Source: CAADGY01 sp900696665 (GTDB lineage Bacteria; Acidobacteriota; Terriglobia; Bryobacterales; Bryobacteraceae). From it: 11,213 nucleotides of DNA. Both the position numbers and the translations under genes were made by a program. Each line of letters opens with the position of its first letter. The stretch's first letter is position 1. Of this stretch, positions 5,400-11,213 are shown piece by piece. The DNA lies in assembly GCA_035063885.1 (NCBI GenBank), contig JAPSFM010000146.1, positions 1 to 11,213 of the forward strand. Reading direction: 5' to 3'. The notes beneath the pieces were generated by a model. It made no database searches. It was not told the origin of the DNA and saw only the letters and a list, made by a program, of their open reading frames with translations.

Positions 5400-6467
5400 A
5401 TGGATGAGAAGGAACGCGCCCGCGTCCTCGGTGTGACTCTGGGCCAAATCGAGAAGCAGTTTGGAAAGGGATCGATTCTTCGACTCGGATCGCGCGAGGC
5501 CATCGTTCCGGTATCCGCCATTTCGACCGGTTCCATTTCTCTCGATGCCGCGCTCGGTGTGGGCGGCTTCCCGCGAGGCCGCATCAGCGAGATTTTCGGC
5601 CCGGAATCCTCGGGCAAAACGACTATCGCGCTACAGGTGGTCGCGCAGGCGCAAATGAACGGCGGGGTGGCCGCCTTCATTGACGTGGAACACGCGCTCG
5701 ACCCCGGCTACGCCTCCAAATTGGGTGTGGACGTCGACAATCTTCTGGTATCGCAGCCGGACTACGCGGAGCAGGCGCTCGAGATTACAAATGCCCTGAT
5801 TGCCTCCAGCTCCATCGATGTTCTGGTGCTTGACTCAGTGGCTGCGCTCGTCCCCAAAGCTGAACTCGACGGCGAAATGGGCGATTCTTTCATGGGCGTA
5901 CAGGCGCGCCTGATGTCGCAGGCCATGCGCAAGCTCACCGGCGTGGTTTCAAAATCGAATACGGCGCTGATCTTCATTAACCAGATCCGTGAAAAGATCG
6001 GCGTCATGTTTGGAAACCCGGAAACCACCACCGGCGGCCGGGCTTTGAAGTTCTACTCCTCCGTGCGCGCAGACATCCGCCGTATTGCCGCCATCAAAGA
6101 CGGAGATACCGTCACCGGCAATCGGACGAAGATGAAGATTGTCAAAAACAAGCTCGCACCGCCGTTCCGCGAAGCCGAGTTCGACATTCTTTACGGGGAA
6201 GGAGTGTCGCGGGAGGGCGATCTGATTGACCTCGGCGTCGTTCAGAATGTCATCGAGAAGAGCGGCTCCTGGTACAGTTACAAGGGCGAGCGGATCGGGC
6301 AGGGCCGGGAGAACGCACGGCAGTTTCTGAAGGATCACGCGGATATCCGCGACCAGGTGGATACGGAGTTGAGAAAGGTTCTGGGTTTGATCCGGCCCGA
6401 AACCCCGACGCCCGCCGCACCGGAAAACGGCCCGCGGCCGGCCGCGGCGGGAGCGCGAACCCGCTGA
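5400..6467 (+). CDS. recA: Recombinase A
   Basis: RecA of 355 aa forms ATP-dependent filaments on single-stranded DNA, drives strand exchange and stimulates LexA self-cleavage. Visible parts are the N-terminal helix region, Walker A GPESSGKTT (67-75), catalytic-region Glu97 in DVEHALDP, Walker B VLVLDSVAAL (141-150), loop L1 around GEMGDSFMGVQARLMSQAMRK, and loop L2 from NQIREKIGVMFGNPETTTGGRALKF. The C-terminal domain has GEGVSREGDLIDLG and WYSYKGERIGQGREN. Length is close to the E. coli protein (353 aa). The last 25 or so residues are Pro/Ala/Arg-rich (no acidic tail as in E. coli) and are encoded by very GC-rich DNA. The ATG at 5400 has TAAGGA upstream with 9-nt spacing. Regulation is probably through the extended -10 and the overlapping inverted repeat. 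Confidence 0.99.
   Translation: MDEKERARVLGVTLGQIEKQFGKGSILRLGSREAIVPVSAISTGSISLDAALGVGGFPRGRISEIFGPESSGKTTIALQVVAQAQMNGGVAAFIDVEHALDPGYASKLGVDVDNLLVSQPDYAEQALEITNALIASSSIDVLVLDSVAALVPKAELDGEMGDSFMGVQARLMSQAMRKLTGVVSKSNTALIFINQIREKIGVMFGNPETTTGGRALKFYSSVRADIRRIAAIKDGDTVTGNRTKMKIVKNKLAPPFREAEFDILYGEGVSREGDLIDLGVVQNVIEKSGSWYSYKGERIGQGRENARQFLKDHADIRDQVDTELRKVLGLIRPETPTPAAPENGPRPAAAGARTR
6432..6447. repeat. 16-bp perfect palindrome in the recA 3' end
   Basis: CCGCGGCCGGCCGCGG at 6432-6447 is its own reverse complement and encodes part of the variable Pro/Ala/Arg tail of RecA. There is no T-tract, so it is not an intrinsic terminator. It may form an mRNA hairpin or simply reflect GC-rich low-complexity coding. 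A second palindrome, GCGCCGGCGC, lies at 6484-6493 in the gap after recA. Confidence 0.5.
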
Positions 6468-6506
6468 CCTGGTTGCCTCTATTGCGCCGGCGCCGCCGCG
6501 AGCGAA

Positions 6507-6515
6507 TGATAAGAT
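6507..6515 (+). promoter_or_regulatory. Possible extended -10 upstream of the TPR-protein gene
   Basis: TGATAAGAT at 6507-6515 reads as TGn plus TAAGAT (five of six matches to TATAAT). A start near 6522 would leave a 16-nt leader containing AGAGG (6527-6531). No -35 is recognisable in the GC-rich bases upstream, so the gene may instead rely on readthrough from recA. Confidence 0.35.
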
Positions 6516-6537
6516 AGAAGTTCTCCAGAGGTTTCTT

Positions 6538-7242
6538 GTGGATAGAATCAGCCGTAAAGAACTGAAAAGCGACCGGTTTCAGGAGCGTGTGGGTAGTACT
6601 GTCCAATACCTGGACGAGCACCGCCGCCCGGTCACGCTCATCGGCAGTATCGTGCTCGCCGTATTGCTTCTGGGTTGGGGCGCACACTGGTATTCCGGTA
6701 AACAGAAGGTTGTGCGCCAGCAAGCTTTGACTCGGGCATTGGATATCCAGAACTCGGCGGTAGGGCCTTCCAGCGGCAATCCCCTGGTGAAAACATACCC
6801 TACCGCCGAGGCACGCCGCGAGGAAGCCGTAAAGGCATTCCAGCAGATTATCAATGACTACTCAGGCTCCGAAGAAGCGACGATCGCGCGCTATTACCTG
6901 GGTGTGATCGCTGCCGAAGCGGGCAAGGATACGGACGCCGCCAAGTATCTTCAGGAAGTAGCCGGATCCGGCCGTAATCTTTACTCTTCGCTGGCGCAGT
7001 TTGCGCTGGCGCAGCTTTATCAGGGACAGGGCAAGACCGCCGAGGCGGAAAAACTGCTTCGTGGACTGATCGACCATCCCAGCATACTGGTATCGAAAGA
7101 ACAGGCAACCATTGCTCTTGCAAAGGTAATCGCACCGAAGAATCCCGCCGAAGCGCGGAAGTTGCTCGAACCGCTGCGCACCGAGCGCAGCGCTGTCAGC
7201 CGTACCGCCCTGACGGCTCTCTCCGAAATTCCGGCGCAGTAG
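6538..7242 (+). CDS. Membrane-anchored tetratricopeptide-like protein (YfgM-like)
   Basis: Inner-membrane protein of 234 aa with a short cytoplasmic N-terminus (1-30, basic), one transmembrane helix (about 32-50: LIGSIVLAVLLLGWGAHWY) and a C-terminal helical domain on the periplasmic side. Residues about 92-215 contain TPR-like pairs: EEAVKAFQQIINDYSGSEEATIARYYLGVIAAEAG, DAAKYLQEV, AQFALAQLYQGQGKTAEAEKLLRGLIDHP, then PAEARKLLEPLR. This architecture resembles the TPR_21/YfgM group, which in E. coli associates with the Sec translocon and periplasmic chaperones. That role is only suggested here. The start is GTG with AGAGG six bases upstream. The gene lies 70 nt after recA and 16 nt before the dGTPase gene, so an operon with the latter is likely. 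Confidence 0.75.
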   Translation: MDRISRKELKSDRFQERVGSTVQYLDEHRRPVTLIGSIVLAVLLLGWGAHWYSGKQKVVRQQALTRALDIQNSAVGPSSGNPLVKTYPTAEARREEAVKAFQQIINDYSGSEEATIARYYLGVIAAEAGKDTDAAKYLQEVAGSGRNLYSSLAQFALAQLYQGQGKTAEAEKLLRGLIDHPSILVSKEQATIALAKVIAPKNPAEARKLLEPLRTERSAVSRTALTALSEIPAQ

Positions 7243-7258
7243 CAAGCCGTCCCGGCAG

Positions 7259-8377
7259 ATGAAACCGACGCTCGGCCATCTCCGATTTCCGGTCAGCCAT
7301 GCACGGGGCCGCCGCTACCCCGAACTTCTCCATCCTTATCGCAACGAGTTTCAGCGGGACCGCGACCGTATTGTCCATGCCCGCGCGTTTCGCCGCCTGG
7401 AAGACAAGACTCAGGTCTTCCCTCCCGGCATTTCCGACCACTTCCGGAACCGGCTGACGCACACCATCGAAGTTTCGCAGATTGCCCGCACCGCCGCCGC
7501 GGTTCTCGATCTGGATGAGGACTTTACGGAGGCACTGGCTCTGGCGCACGACCTGGGGCATCCGCCATTCGGCCACGCCGGCGAGCAGGAACTGAATCGC
7601 CAGATGCGGAAATACGGCGACCGTTTCGATCACAACCTGCACGCCCTGCGAATTGTCGAGACCTTCGAACAGCGCTACGCCCGCTTCCCTGGGTTGAACC
7701 TCACGTTTGAGGTTCGGGAAGGCATGGCGAAGCACTCCCGCGATTTCAAAGCCGGCCAGTTTCCCATGCTGGATGAGTACTTGCCCGGTCAGAAGCCTCC
7801 TGTGGAGGCGCAGTTGATCGATCCCGCCGATGAAATCGCCTACAACACGGCGGATCTCGACGACGGATACACCGCCCGGCTCTTCTCGGTTGACGATGTA
7901 TGCGCGGCCGTTCCGGAATTCGCCGAAGTCTGGAACAAGATGGAGTTCCAGTTTCCAGGCGCGCCGGAGAAGGTCCGGTTTTCCGAAGCGGTTCGAGGCC
8001 TGATCGACACGCTCGTCTCCGGACTCATCGAAGGCACCAGCCAGTCCGCGCGGCAGGCCGGCTTAGAGACCGTCGGCGATGTCCGGCATCACTCTTCCCG
8101 CGTGGCACGCCTGACCCCGCCGGCGGAGGCCACAAATGCAGCTCTCAAGAGTTTCCTGCAACGCAAGGTATATCAGTCCGGCGTGGTCTTGCGGGAGAGG
8201 CAGGCATCGGCCGGTATGATCACCGCCCTGTTCGAAGCGTTCATGAAAGATCCGGAAAAGTTGCCCGAGCCTTATGTCGACCAGGCTACTGAGGATTCCG
8301 TGCACCGCGTTGTCTGCGATTATATTGCGGGCATGACGGATGGATTCCTCCGGCGCACATACGATCAAATGATCTGA
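7259..8377 (+). CDS. dgt: dGTPase-like deoxynucleotide triphosphohydrolase (HD domain)
   Basis: Cytoplasmic metal-dependent hydrolase of 372 aa, expected to split dGTP or other dNTPs into nucleoside plus triphosphate and so tune dNTP pools. The N-terminus has RNEFQRDRDRIVHARAFRRLEDKTQVF (29-54), the dNTPase signature. The HD site appears complete: His68 in NRLTHTIEV, His97-Asp98 in ALAHDLGHPPFGHAGE, and Asp191 in ADEIAYNTADLDDG. The conserved FDHNLHALRIVE block is at 123-134. Length fits the shorter bacterial dGTPase-like class, not the roughly 505-aa E. coli Dgt. Substrate preference and allosteric activation are unknown. The ATG has only a weak ribosome site (CGGCAG), in keeping with coupling to the TPR gene 16 nt upstream. 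Its TGA stop is one base before the next ATG. Confidence 0.92.
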   Translation: MKPTLGHLRFPVSHARGRRYPELLHPYRNEFQRDRDRIVHARAFRRLEDKTQVFPPGISDHFRNRLTHTIEVSQIARTAAAVLDLDEDFTEALALAHDLGHPPFGHAGEQELNRQMRKYGDRFDHNLHALRIVETFEQRYARFPGLNLTFEVREGMAKHSRDFKAGQFPMLDEYLPGQKPPVEAQLIDPADEIAYNTADLDDGYTARLFSVDDVCAAVPEFAEVWNKMEFQFPGAPEKVRFSEAVRGLIDTLVSGLIEGTSQSARQAGLETVGDVRHHSSRVARLTPPAEATNAALKSFLQRKVYQSGVVLRERQASAGMITALFEAFMKDPEKLPEPYVDQATEDSVHRVVCDYIAGMTDGFLRRTYDQMI

Positions 8378-8378
8378 T

Positions 8379-10046
8379 ATGCCAACTGGTGCCGAATTGT
8401 TCGTTGACGCTGCACAGCGTCTGGGAATCAACGAGTTTTTTACACTGGTGGGGGACCACCTCAACGAAGTCCTGCGTGTGGGCGCCGACCGCGGCGTGCG
8501 GGTGATCGACTTCCGTCACGAATCCGGCGCGGCGCACGCCGCGGATGCGTGGGCGCGCATTCATCGAAAACCCGCTCTGGCCATCGTGACGGGCGGTCCG
8601 GGACACACGAATGCGATGACAGGGCTGGCAACGGCCCATCTCGCCGCGAGTCCGCTGATTCTGGTCAGCGGCGCGCCCGCGGCCTCCATGGCCGGGCGGC
8701 AGTTGTTCCAGGTGATCGATCAGGTGGGCATGGCAGCGCCCGTGGTGAAGTATGCGGCGCAACCCGCCTCCGCCGGACAGATCCCGTTCCATCTAGGCCG
8801 CGCGTATGCCGAATCGATGGCCGGGCGCAAGGGGACCGCTCATCTCACCATCCCCGTGGACTTATTTGCCGCCGAGGCCGCACAGCCTCTCCGGATGCCG
8901 GAGCCCTACGCCGCACCCGCAGCCGTACCCGCGGATTCGGAAATCGACCGTACGCTCGAACTGATCCGGAACGCCGCGCGCCCCATCGTCATCGCCGGCA
9001 GCGGCGTCTGGTGGGCGGCCGCCGAACGGGAGTTTTCCGAATTCCTGAAACGTTCCGGGCTCCCCTTCTACACCATCACGATGGCACGTGGCATCGTCTC
9101 CGACCTGGAGCCATGTTCGATGGGCTATGCGGACCCCGCCCTGAACAAGGCGGTTCATGTCGCGTTTCAGGAAGCGGATGTGGTTCTCGTGCTTGGCAAA
9201 CGCATCGACTACCGGTTGGCGTTAGGCGGCCCGCGCCTGTTCCGTCCTGAAGCCAAATTCATCCAGGTGGACATTCATCCCGCCGAACTTGGGCTTAACC
9301 GCCACCTCGAAGCTGAGATCTGCGCCGATGTTAAGCAGACTCTCCGTGCCCTGTGCGACCGCCTGGGCGAGCGCGGATGGGAGCCACGGAAAGAGTGGAT
9401 CGACCGGCAGCGCAAGTTGGTGTCGGCTTGGCGCGAGACTCTTCGAAACACCGCCGCCGGCGCTTCCACTCCCCTGCACCCGGCGGCATTTTACCGGGAG
9501 TTTGAGCGTGCCCTTCCGGAGGGCACGCTATTTTCCTGGGATGGAGGAGACTTCGCCCACTGGGGCCGCGCGTTCCTGCCGGCTGTAACACCCGGCGGCT
9601 GGCTGCGCCTCGGACCTCTCGGAACCATCGGTTCCGCATTACCGAACTCCATCGCACTCCAGATGGCCAACCCGGACCGGCCTGTCGCCATGATCACCGG
9701 CGACGGTTCGCTCGGCTTCTACATCGCCGAGTTGGACACCATTGTCCGTTACAACCTCCCCATCGTAATCGTTGTTGGCAACGACGCGGGCTGGGGACTC
9801 GAACGGGAATTGCAGAGTGAATTCTATCCCGATCGCGAGACCGTCGGATGCGAATTGCGGCGCACGCGCTACGACCTGATAATGAAGGGCTTCGGCGGCG
9901 AAGGCGATAACATCGAGCGGCTCGAGGACGTCCGGCCCGCGGTCGAGCGCGCTTTTGCATCACGCCGCCCCTATCTGCTGAACGTGAATGTCCAGGGCAC
10001 GCGTTCGCCCTTCACCGAGTGGCAGATCGCAGGGAAAAAACGCTGA
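8379..10046 (+). CDS. Thiamine-diphosphate-dependent enzyme, acetolactate synthase/2-hydroxyacyl-CoA lyase-like
   Basis: Protein of 555 aa with the three-domain fold of the acetolactate synthase/oxalyl-CoA decarboxylase superfamily. The PYR domain (about 1-165) has FRHESGAAHAADAWAR with the catalytic Glu48 and GGPGHTNAMTGLATAHLA. The central domain is about 185-320 (RPIVIAGSGVWW, FIQVDIHPAELG). The PP domain (about 365-545) has the diphosphate/Mg site GDGSLGFYIAEL (441-452) through Asn468 in VVGNDAGWGLE. The substrate is not clear. No ilvN small subunit or other branched-chain amino-acid gene is adjacent, and no CoA-transferase is adjacent, so neither acetolactate synthase nor oxalyl-CoA decarboxylase can be assigned. 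The ATG follows the dgt stop after one base and has no ribosome site of its own, so translation probably depends on termination of dgt. A terminator-like hairpin lies inside the gene at 9505-9534. Confidence 0.88.
   Translation: MPTGAELFVDAAQRLGINEFFTLVGDHLNEVLRVGADRGVRVIDFRHESGAAHAADAWARIHRKPALAIVTGGPGHTNAMTGLATAHLAASPLILVSGAPAASMAGRQLFQVIDQVGMAAPVVKYAAQPASAGQIPFHLGRAYAESMAGRKGTAHLTIPVDLFAAEAAQPLRMPEPYAAPAAVPADSEIDRTLELIRNAARPIVIAGSGVWWAAAEREFSEFLKRSGLPFYTITMARGIVSDLEPCSMGYADPALNKAVHVAFQEADVVLVLGKRIDYRLALGGPRLFRPEAKFIQVDIHPAELGLNRHLEAEICADVKQTLRALCDRLGERGWEPRKEWIDRQRKLVSAWRETLRNTAAGASTPLHPAAFYREFERALPEGTLFSWDGGDFAHWGRAFLPAVTPGGWLRLGPLGTIGSALPNSIALQMANPDRPVAMITGDGSLGFYIAELDTIVRYNLPIVIVVGNDAGWGLERELQSEFYPDRETVGCELRRTRYDLIMKGFGGEGDNIERLEDVRPAVERAFASRRPYLLNVNVQGTRSPFTEWQIAGKKR
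9505..9534 (+). terminator. Terminator-like hairpin inside the thiamine-diphosphate enzyme gene
   Basis: AGCGTGCCCT (9505-9514) and AGGGCACGCT (9520-9529) form a perfect 10-bp stem around the 5-base loop TCCGG, followed by ATTTT (9530-9534). By stem and T-run it is close to the convincing terminator at 1029-1061, yet it lies at codons 376-385, at the entry to the PP domain. It may act only when translation fails (polarity), or may be chance. Confidence 0.3.
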
Positions 10047-10053
10047 TCCGCAA

Positions 10054-10066
10054 CGCTCACGGAGCG
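10054..10066. terminator. Weak hairpin between convergent gene ends
   Basis: CGCTC (10054-10058) and GAGCG (10062-10066) pair around ACG in the 35-nt gap between the convergent stops at 10046 and 10082. On the minus strand a TTTTTT run follows after about 13 bases, at 10040-10035, inside the end of the plus-strand gene. The spacing is poor for intrinsic termination, so the call is tentative. Confidence 0.25.
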
Positions 10067-10081
10067 GCCTTTACACCCGAT

Positions 10082-11122
10082 TCAGCCTTTCCATTCCAGC
10101 CGCTTGCCGCTTTCGCTGCGCGCGGCCACCAGCGCCAGGCACAGCTTCACCGCCAGAGACGATTCCGAAGGCAGGCAGAGTTCGGGCTTCTTGCCCTCCA
10201 CGCAGCACTCGGCAAAGTATCGCAGTTCCCCTTCGTATCCGTCTTGCTGTTTCACGTCCATCGGCTTTTCACCGTCAGCGTTGTACTGCGTAGCCGGACG
10301 TCCGGCGGAACTGTATTCCAACGTGGCGCCGTCCGTGACCACCGAATATTCCATCGAGAACGGAAACGTCTTCGGGTGATGCCAGCCTCCCTGAATCACG
10401 ATTCCGCCCGGGATATTGGGGTAGTACAGTGTTCCCGTCAGCCAGTCCACGCCGTCCTCCAACTTCTCGTAGCCGACCGCCGAAATGGCTTCCGGTTTTC
10501 CGAAAACCTGAAGACAGAAATCCACGTCGTGAATGACCAGGTCGAAAACGCCGCCGCCGCTTCGCGATTTGTCGTACACCCACCGCTGCCATGCCGGACC
10601 GGCACACCGGCGGCGGAAAATGGCCGCCCGCACCTCTCCAAGCGTCTTGGACCGCAAAGTCTCCCTCAGGGAAACGTACTCGGGAAAGAACCGGAGCACC
10701 TGTGCCACCATCAGCACCCGGCCGGACTCCTCACTTTCCTCCACCATCTCGTCGCATTCGGCTCCATCGAGCGCCATCGGCTTTTCCACCAGTACGTGTT
10801 TACCCGCGCGCAGCGCTTCAATTGTCACCGGTTTGTGAAGATGGGTCGGGACGCAGAGATCGACTGCGTCGATATCCTTGTCCCGGATAGCATCGTACAC
10901 GTTGTTATATTTTTTGAGGTGCGAAAAGTCCCACTTCTCTCCCGGGCCTCCGAGATTTCCCTGAATCGCGCTGAGGTCTCCGGTTAATTTCTCCGGCACG
11001 TCGCTGACGACGGCAACTAGCTCGGCCTCCTTCACGTTCTTCAGGGCTTTCAGATGGGTGCTGCCCATGAACCCGAGGCCGCAAACAGCAATCTTCAAAG
11101 GTTTCTTACTCGCAGTAGGCAT
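10082..11122 (-). CDS. Gfo/Idh/MocA-family NAD(P)-dependent oxidoreductase
   Basis: Cytoplasmic oxidoreductase of 346 aa, probably acting on a sugar, inositol or related polyol. The Rossmann domain opens with KIAVCGLGFMGSTHLKAL (GLGFMG at 15-20). The family signature VEKPMAL has Glu113-Lys114-Pro115, whose lysine normally serves in catalysis. The C-terminal domain has SGGGVFDLVIHDVDFC (188-203), with His198 as the usual active-site histidine. DAVDLCVPTHLH (85-96) is the expected NAD-domain block. Substrate is not predictable. The ATG at 11122 puts the Rossmann strand at the usual distance from the N-terminus. An in-frame GTG at 11149 would add nine residues (TLAPEFRS plus start), and neither start has a strong ribosome site. 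The gene converges on the thiamine-diphosphate gene and has no visible operon partner within the window. Confidence 0.92.
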   Translation of the reverse strand: MPTASKKPLKIAVCGLGFMGSTHLKALKNVKEAELVAVVSDVPEKLTGDLSAIQGNLGGPGEKWDFSHLKKYNNVYDAIRDKDIDAVDLCVPTHLHKPVTIEALRAGKHVLVEKPMALDGAECDEMVEESEESGRVLMVAQVLRFFPEYVSLRETLRSKTLGEVRAAIFRRRCAGPAWQRWVYDKSRSGGGVFDLVIHDVDFCLQVFGKPEAISAVGYEKLEDGVDWLTGTLYYPNIPGGIVIQGGWHHPKTFPFSMEYSVVTDGATLEYSSAGRPATQYNADGEKPMDVKQQDGYEGELRYFAECCVEGKKPELCLPSESSLAVKLCLALVAARSESGKRLEWKG

Positions 11123-11165
11123 AGACCGGAACTCTGGAGCTAACGTCACTCATGAGGGAGCATTT

Positions 11166-11174
11166 ATTGTATCA
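11166..11174 (-). promoter_or_regulatory. Extended -10 promoter of the oxidoreductase gene
   Basis: On the minus strand TGATACAAT (11174-11166) is TGn plus TACAAT, five of six matches to TATAAT. Transcription would start near 11159, about 37 nt before the ATG at 11122. No -35 match is seen at 16-18 bp. The remaining bases to 11213 show no gene. Confidence 0.5.
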
Positions 11175-11213
11175 AAGGCCTGTGCCGGGAGCTTCCATCA
11201 CCGCCTGCGCAGA

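Noticed and set aside
6961..6972. 12-bp palindrome GCCGGATCCGGC in the TPR gene
   Set aside because: It lies in coding sequence with no repeat elsewhere in the window and no T-tract or promoter link, so chance in GC-rich DNA is likely.
7259..8377. dGTPase as an antiviral nucleotide-depletion defence gene
   Set aside because: There are no defence genes, integrases or composition shift nearby. The protein looks like the widespread housekeeping dGTPase-like class.
8379..10046. Naming the thiamine-diphosphate enzyme ilvB (acetolactate synthase)
   Set aside because: There is no regulatory subunit or branched-chain pathway gene adjacent, and the PP-domain motif region does not look like the typical biosynthetic enzyme.
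10019..10987. Plus-strand open frame (322 codons) opposite the Gfo/Idh/MocA gene
   Set aside because: The opposite strand encodes a complete Rossmann oxidoreductase with the EKP motif. This frame shows no family signature and overlaps the thiamine-diphosphate gene end.

Overview
The window is a GC-rich bacterial chromosome segment that looks acidobacterial, probably from the Solibacter/Bryobacter side of that phylum. The best clue is the gene at 4350-5303. Its layout (N-terminal 'VNILFTV.DRKGRFVTDL..DDF.VFE' block, VWA domain, C-terminal 'VRARKGYYAP' tail) matches the VWFA-related domain known mainly from Acidobacteria. Everything else is housekeeping or envelope metabolism. I see no mobile element, CRISPR array, tRNA, rRNA or defence island. 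Taxonomy is inferred from family resemblance only.

Layout: (1) 1-215 is an AT-richer leader with a candidate extended -10 promoter, an inverted repeat and repeated AGTAC-type motifs, upstream of an OmpA-domain lipoprotein (216-1001, +). (2) A minus-strand pair, galU (2465-3373) then a membrane GT39-like glycosyltransferase (1002-2468), is coupled by a 4-nt GTGA overlap. The glycosyltransferase runs head-on into the OmpA gene with no gap, so the OmpA terminator lies inside its last codons. (3) From a short divergent promoter region at about 3358-3414, a plus-strand series begins: an RluA/RluD-type pseudouridine synthase, the VWFA protein, recA, a membrane-anchored TPR protein, a dGTPase-like HD phosphohydrolase and a thiamine-diphosphate enzyme (3408-10046). 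The last two genes are separated by one base. (4) A minus-strand Gfo/Idh/MocA oxidoreductase (10082-11122) converges on the thiamine-diphosphate gene.

Functionally, GalU makes UDP-glucose and the adjacent GT-C enzyme probably transfers a lipid-linked sugar at the membrane, so that pair likely serves the envelope. The OmpA-domain lipoprotein would tether the outer membrane to peptidoglycan. recA, the TPR protein and the dGTPase form a co-directional group touching DNA repair, envelope quality control and dNTP pools; whether they share a transcript is not settled by the sequence.

I did not find a clearly new multi-gene system. The interesting signals are regulatory and architectural: a perfect 7-bp-arm inverted repeat on the recA -10/start region, a probable leaderless GTG start for galU from a two-way TATA core, a terminator shared with the coding end of a convergent gene, a terminator-like hairpin deep inside the thiamine-diphosphate gene, and an alanine-zipper segment fused to an OmpA domain.
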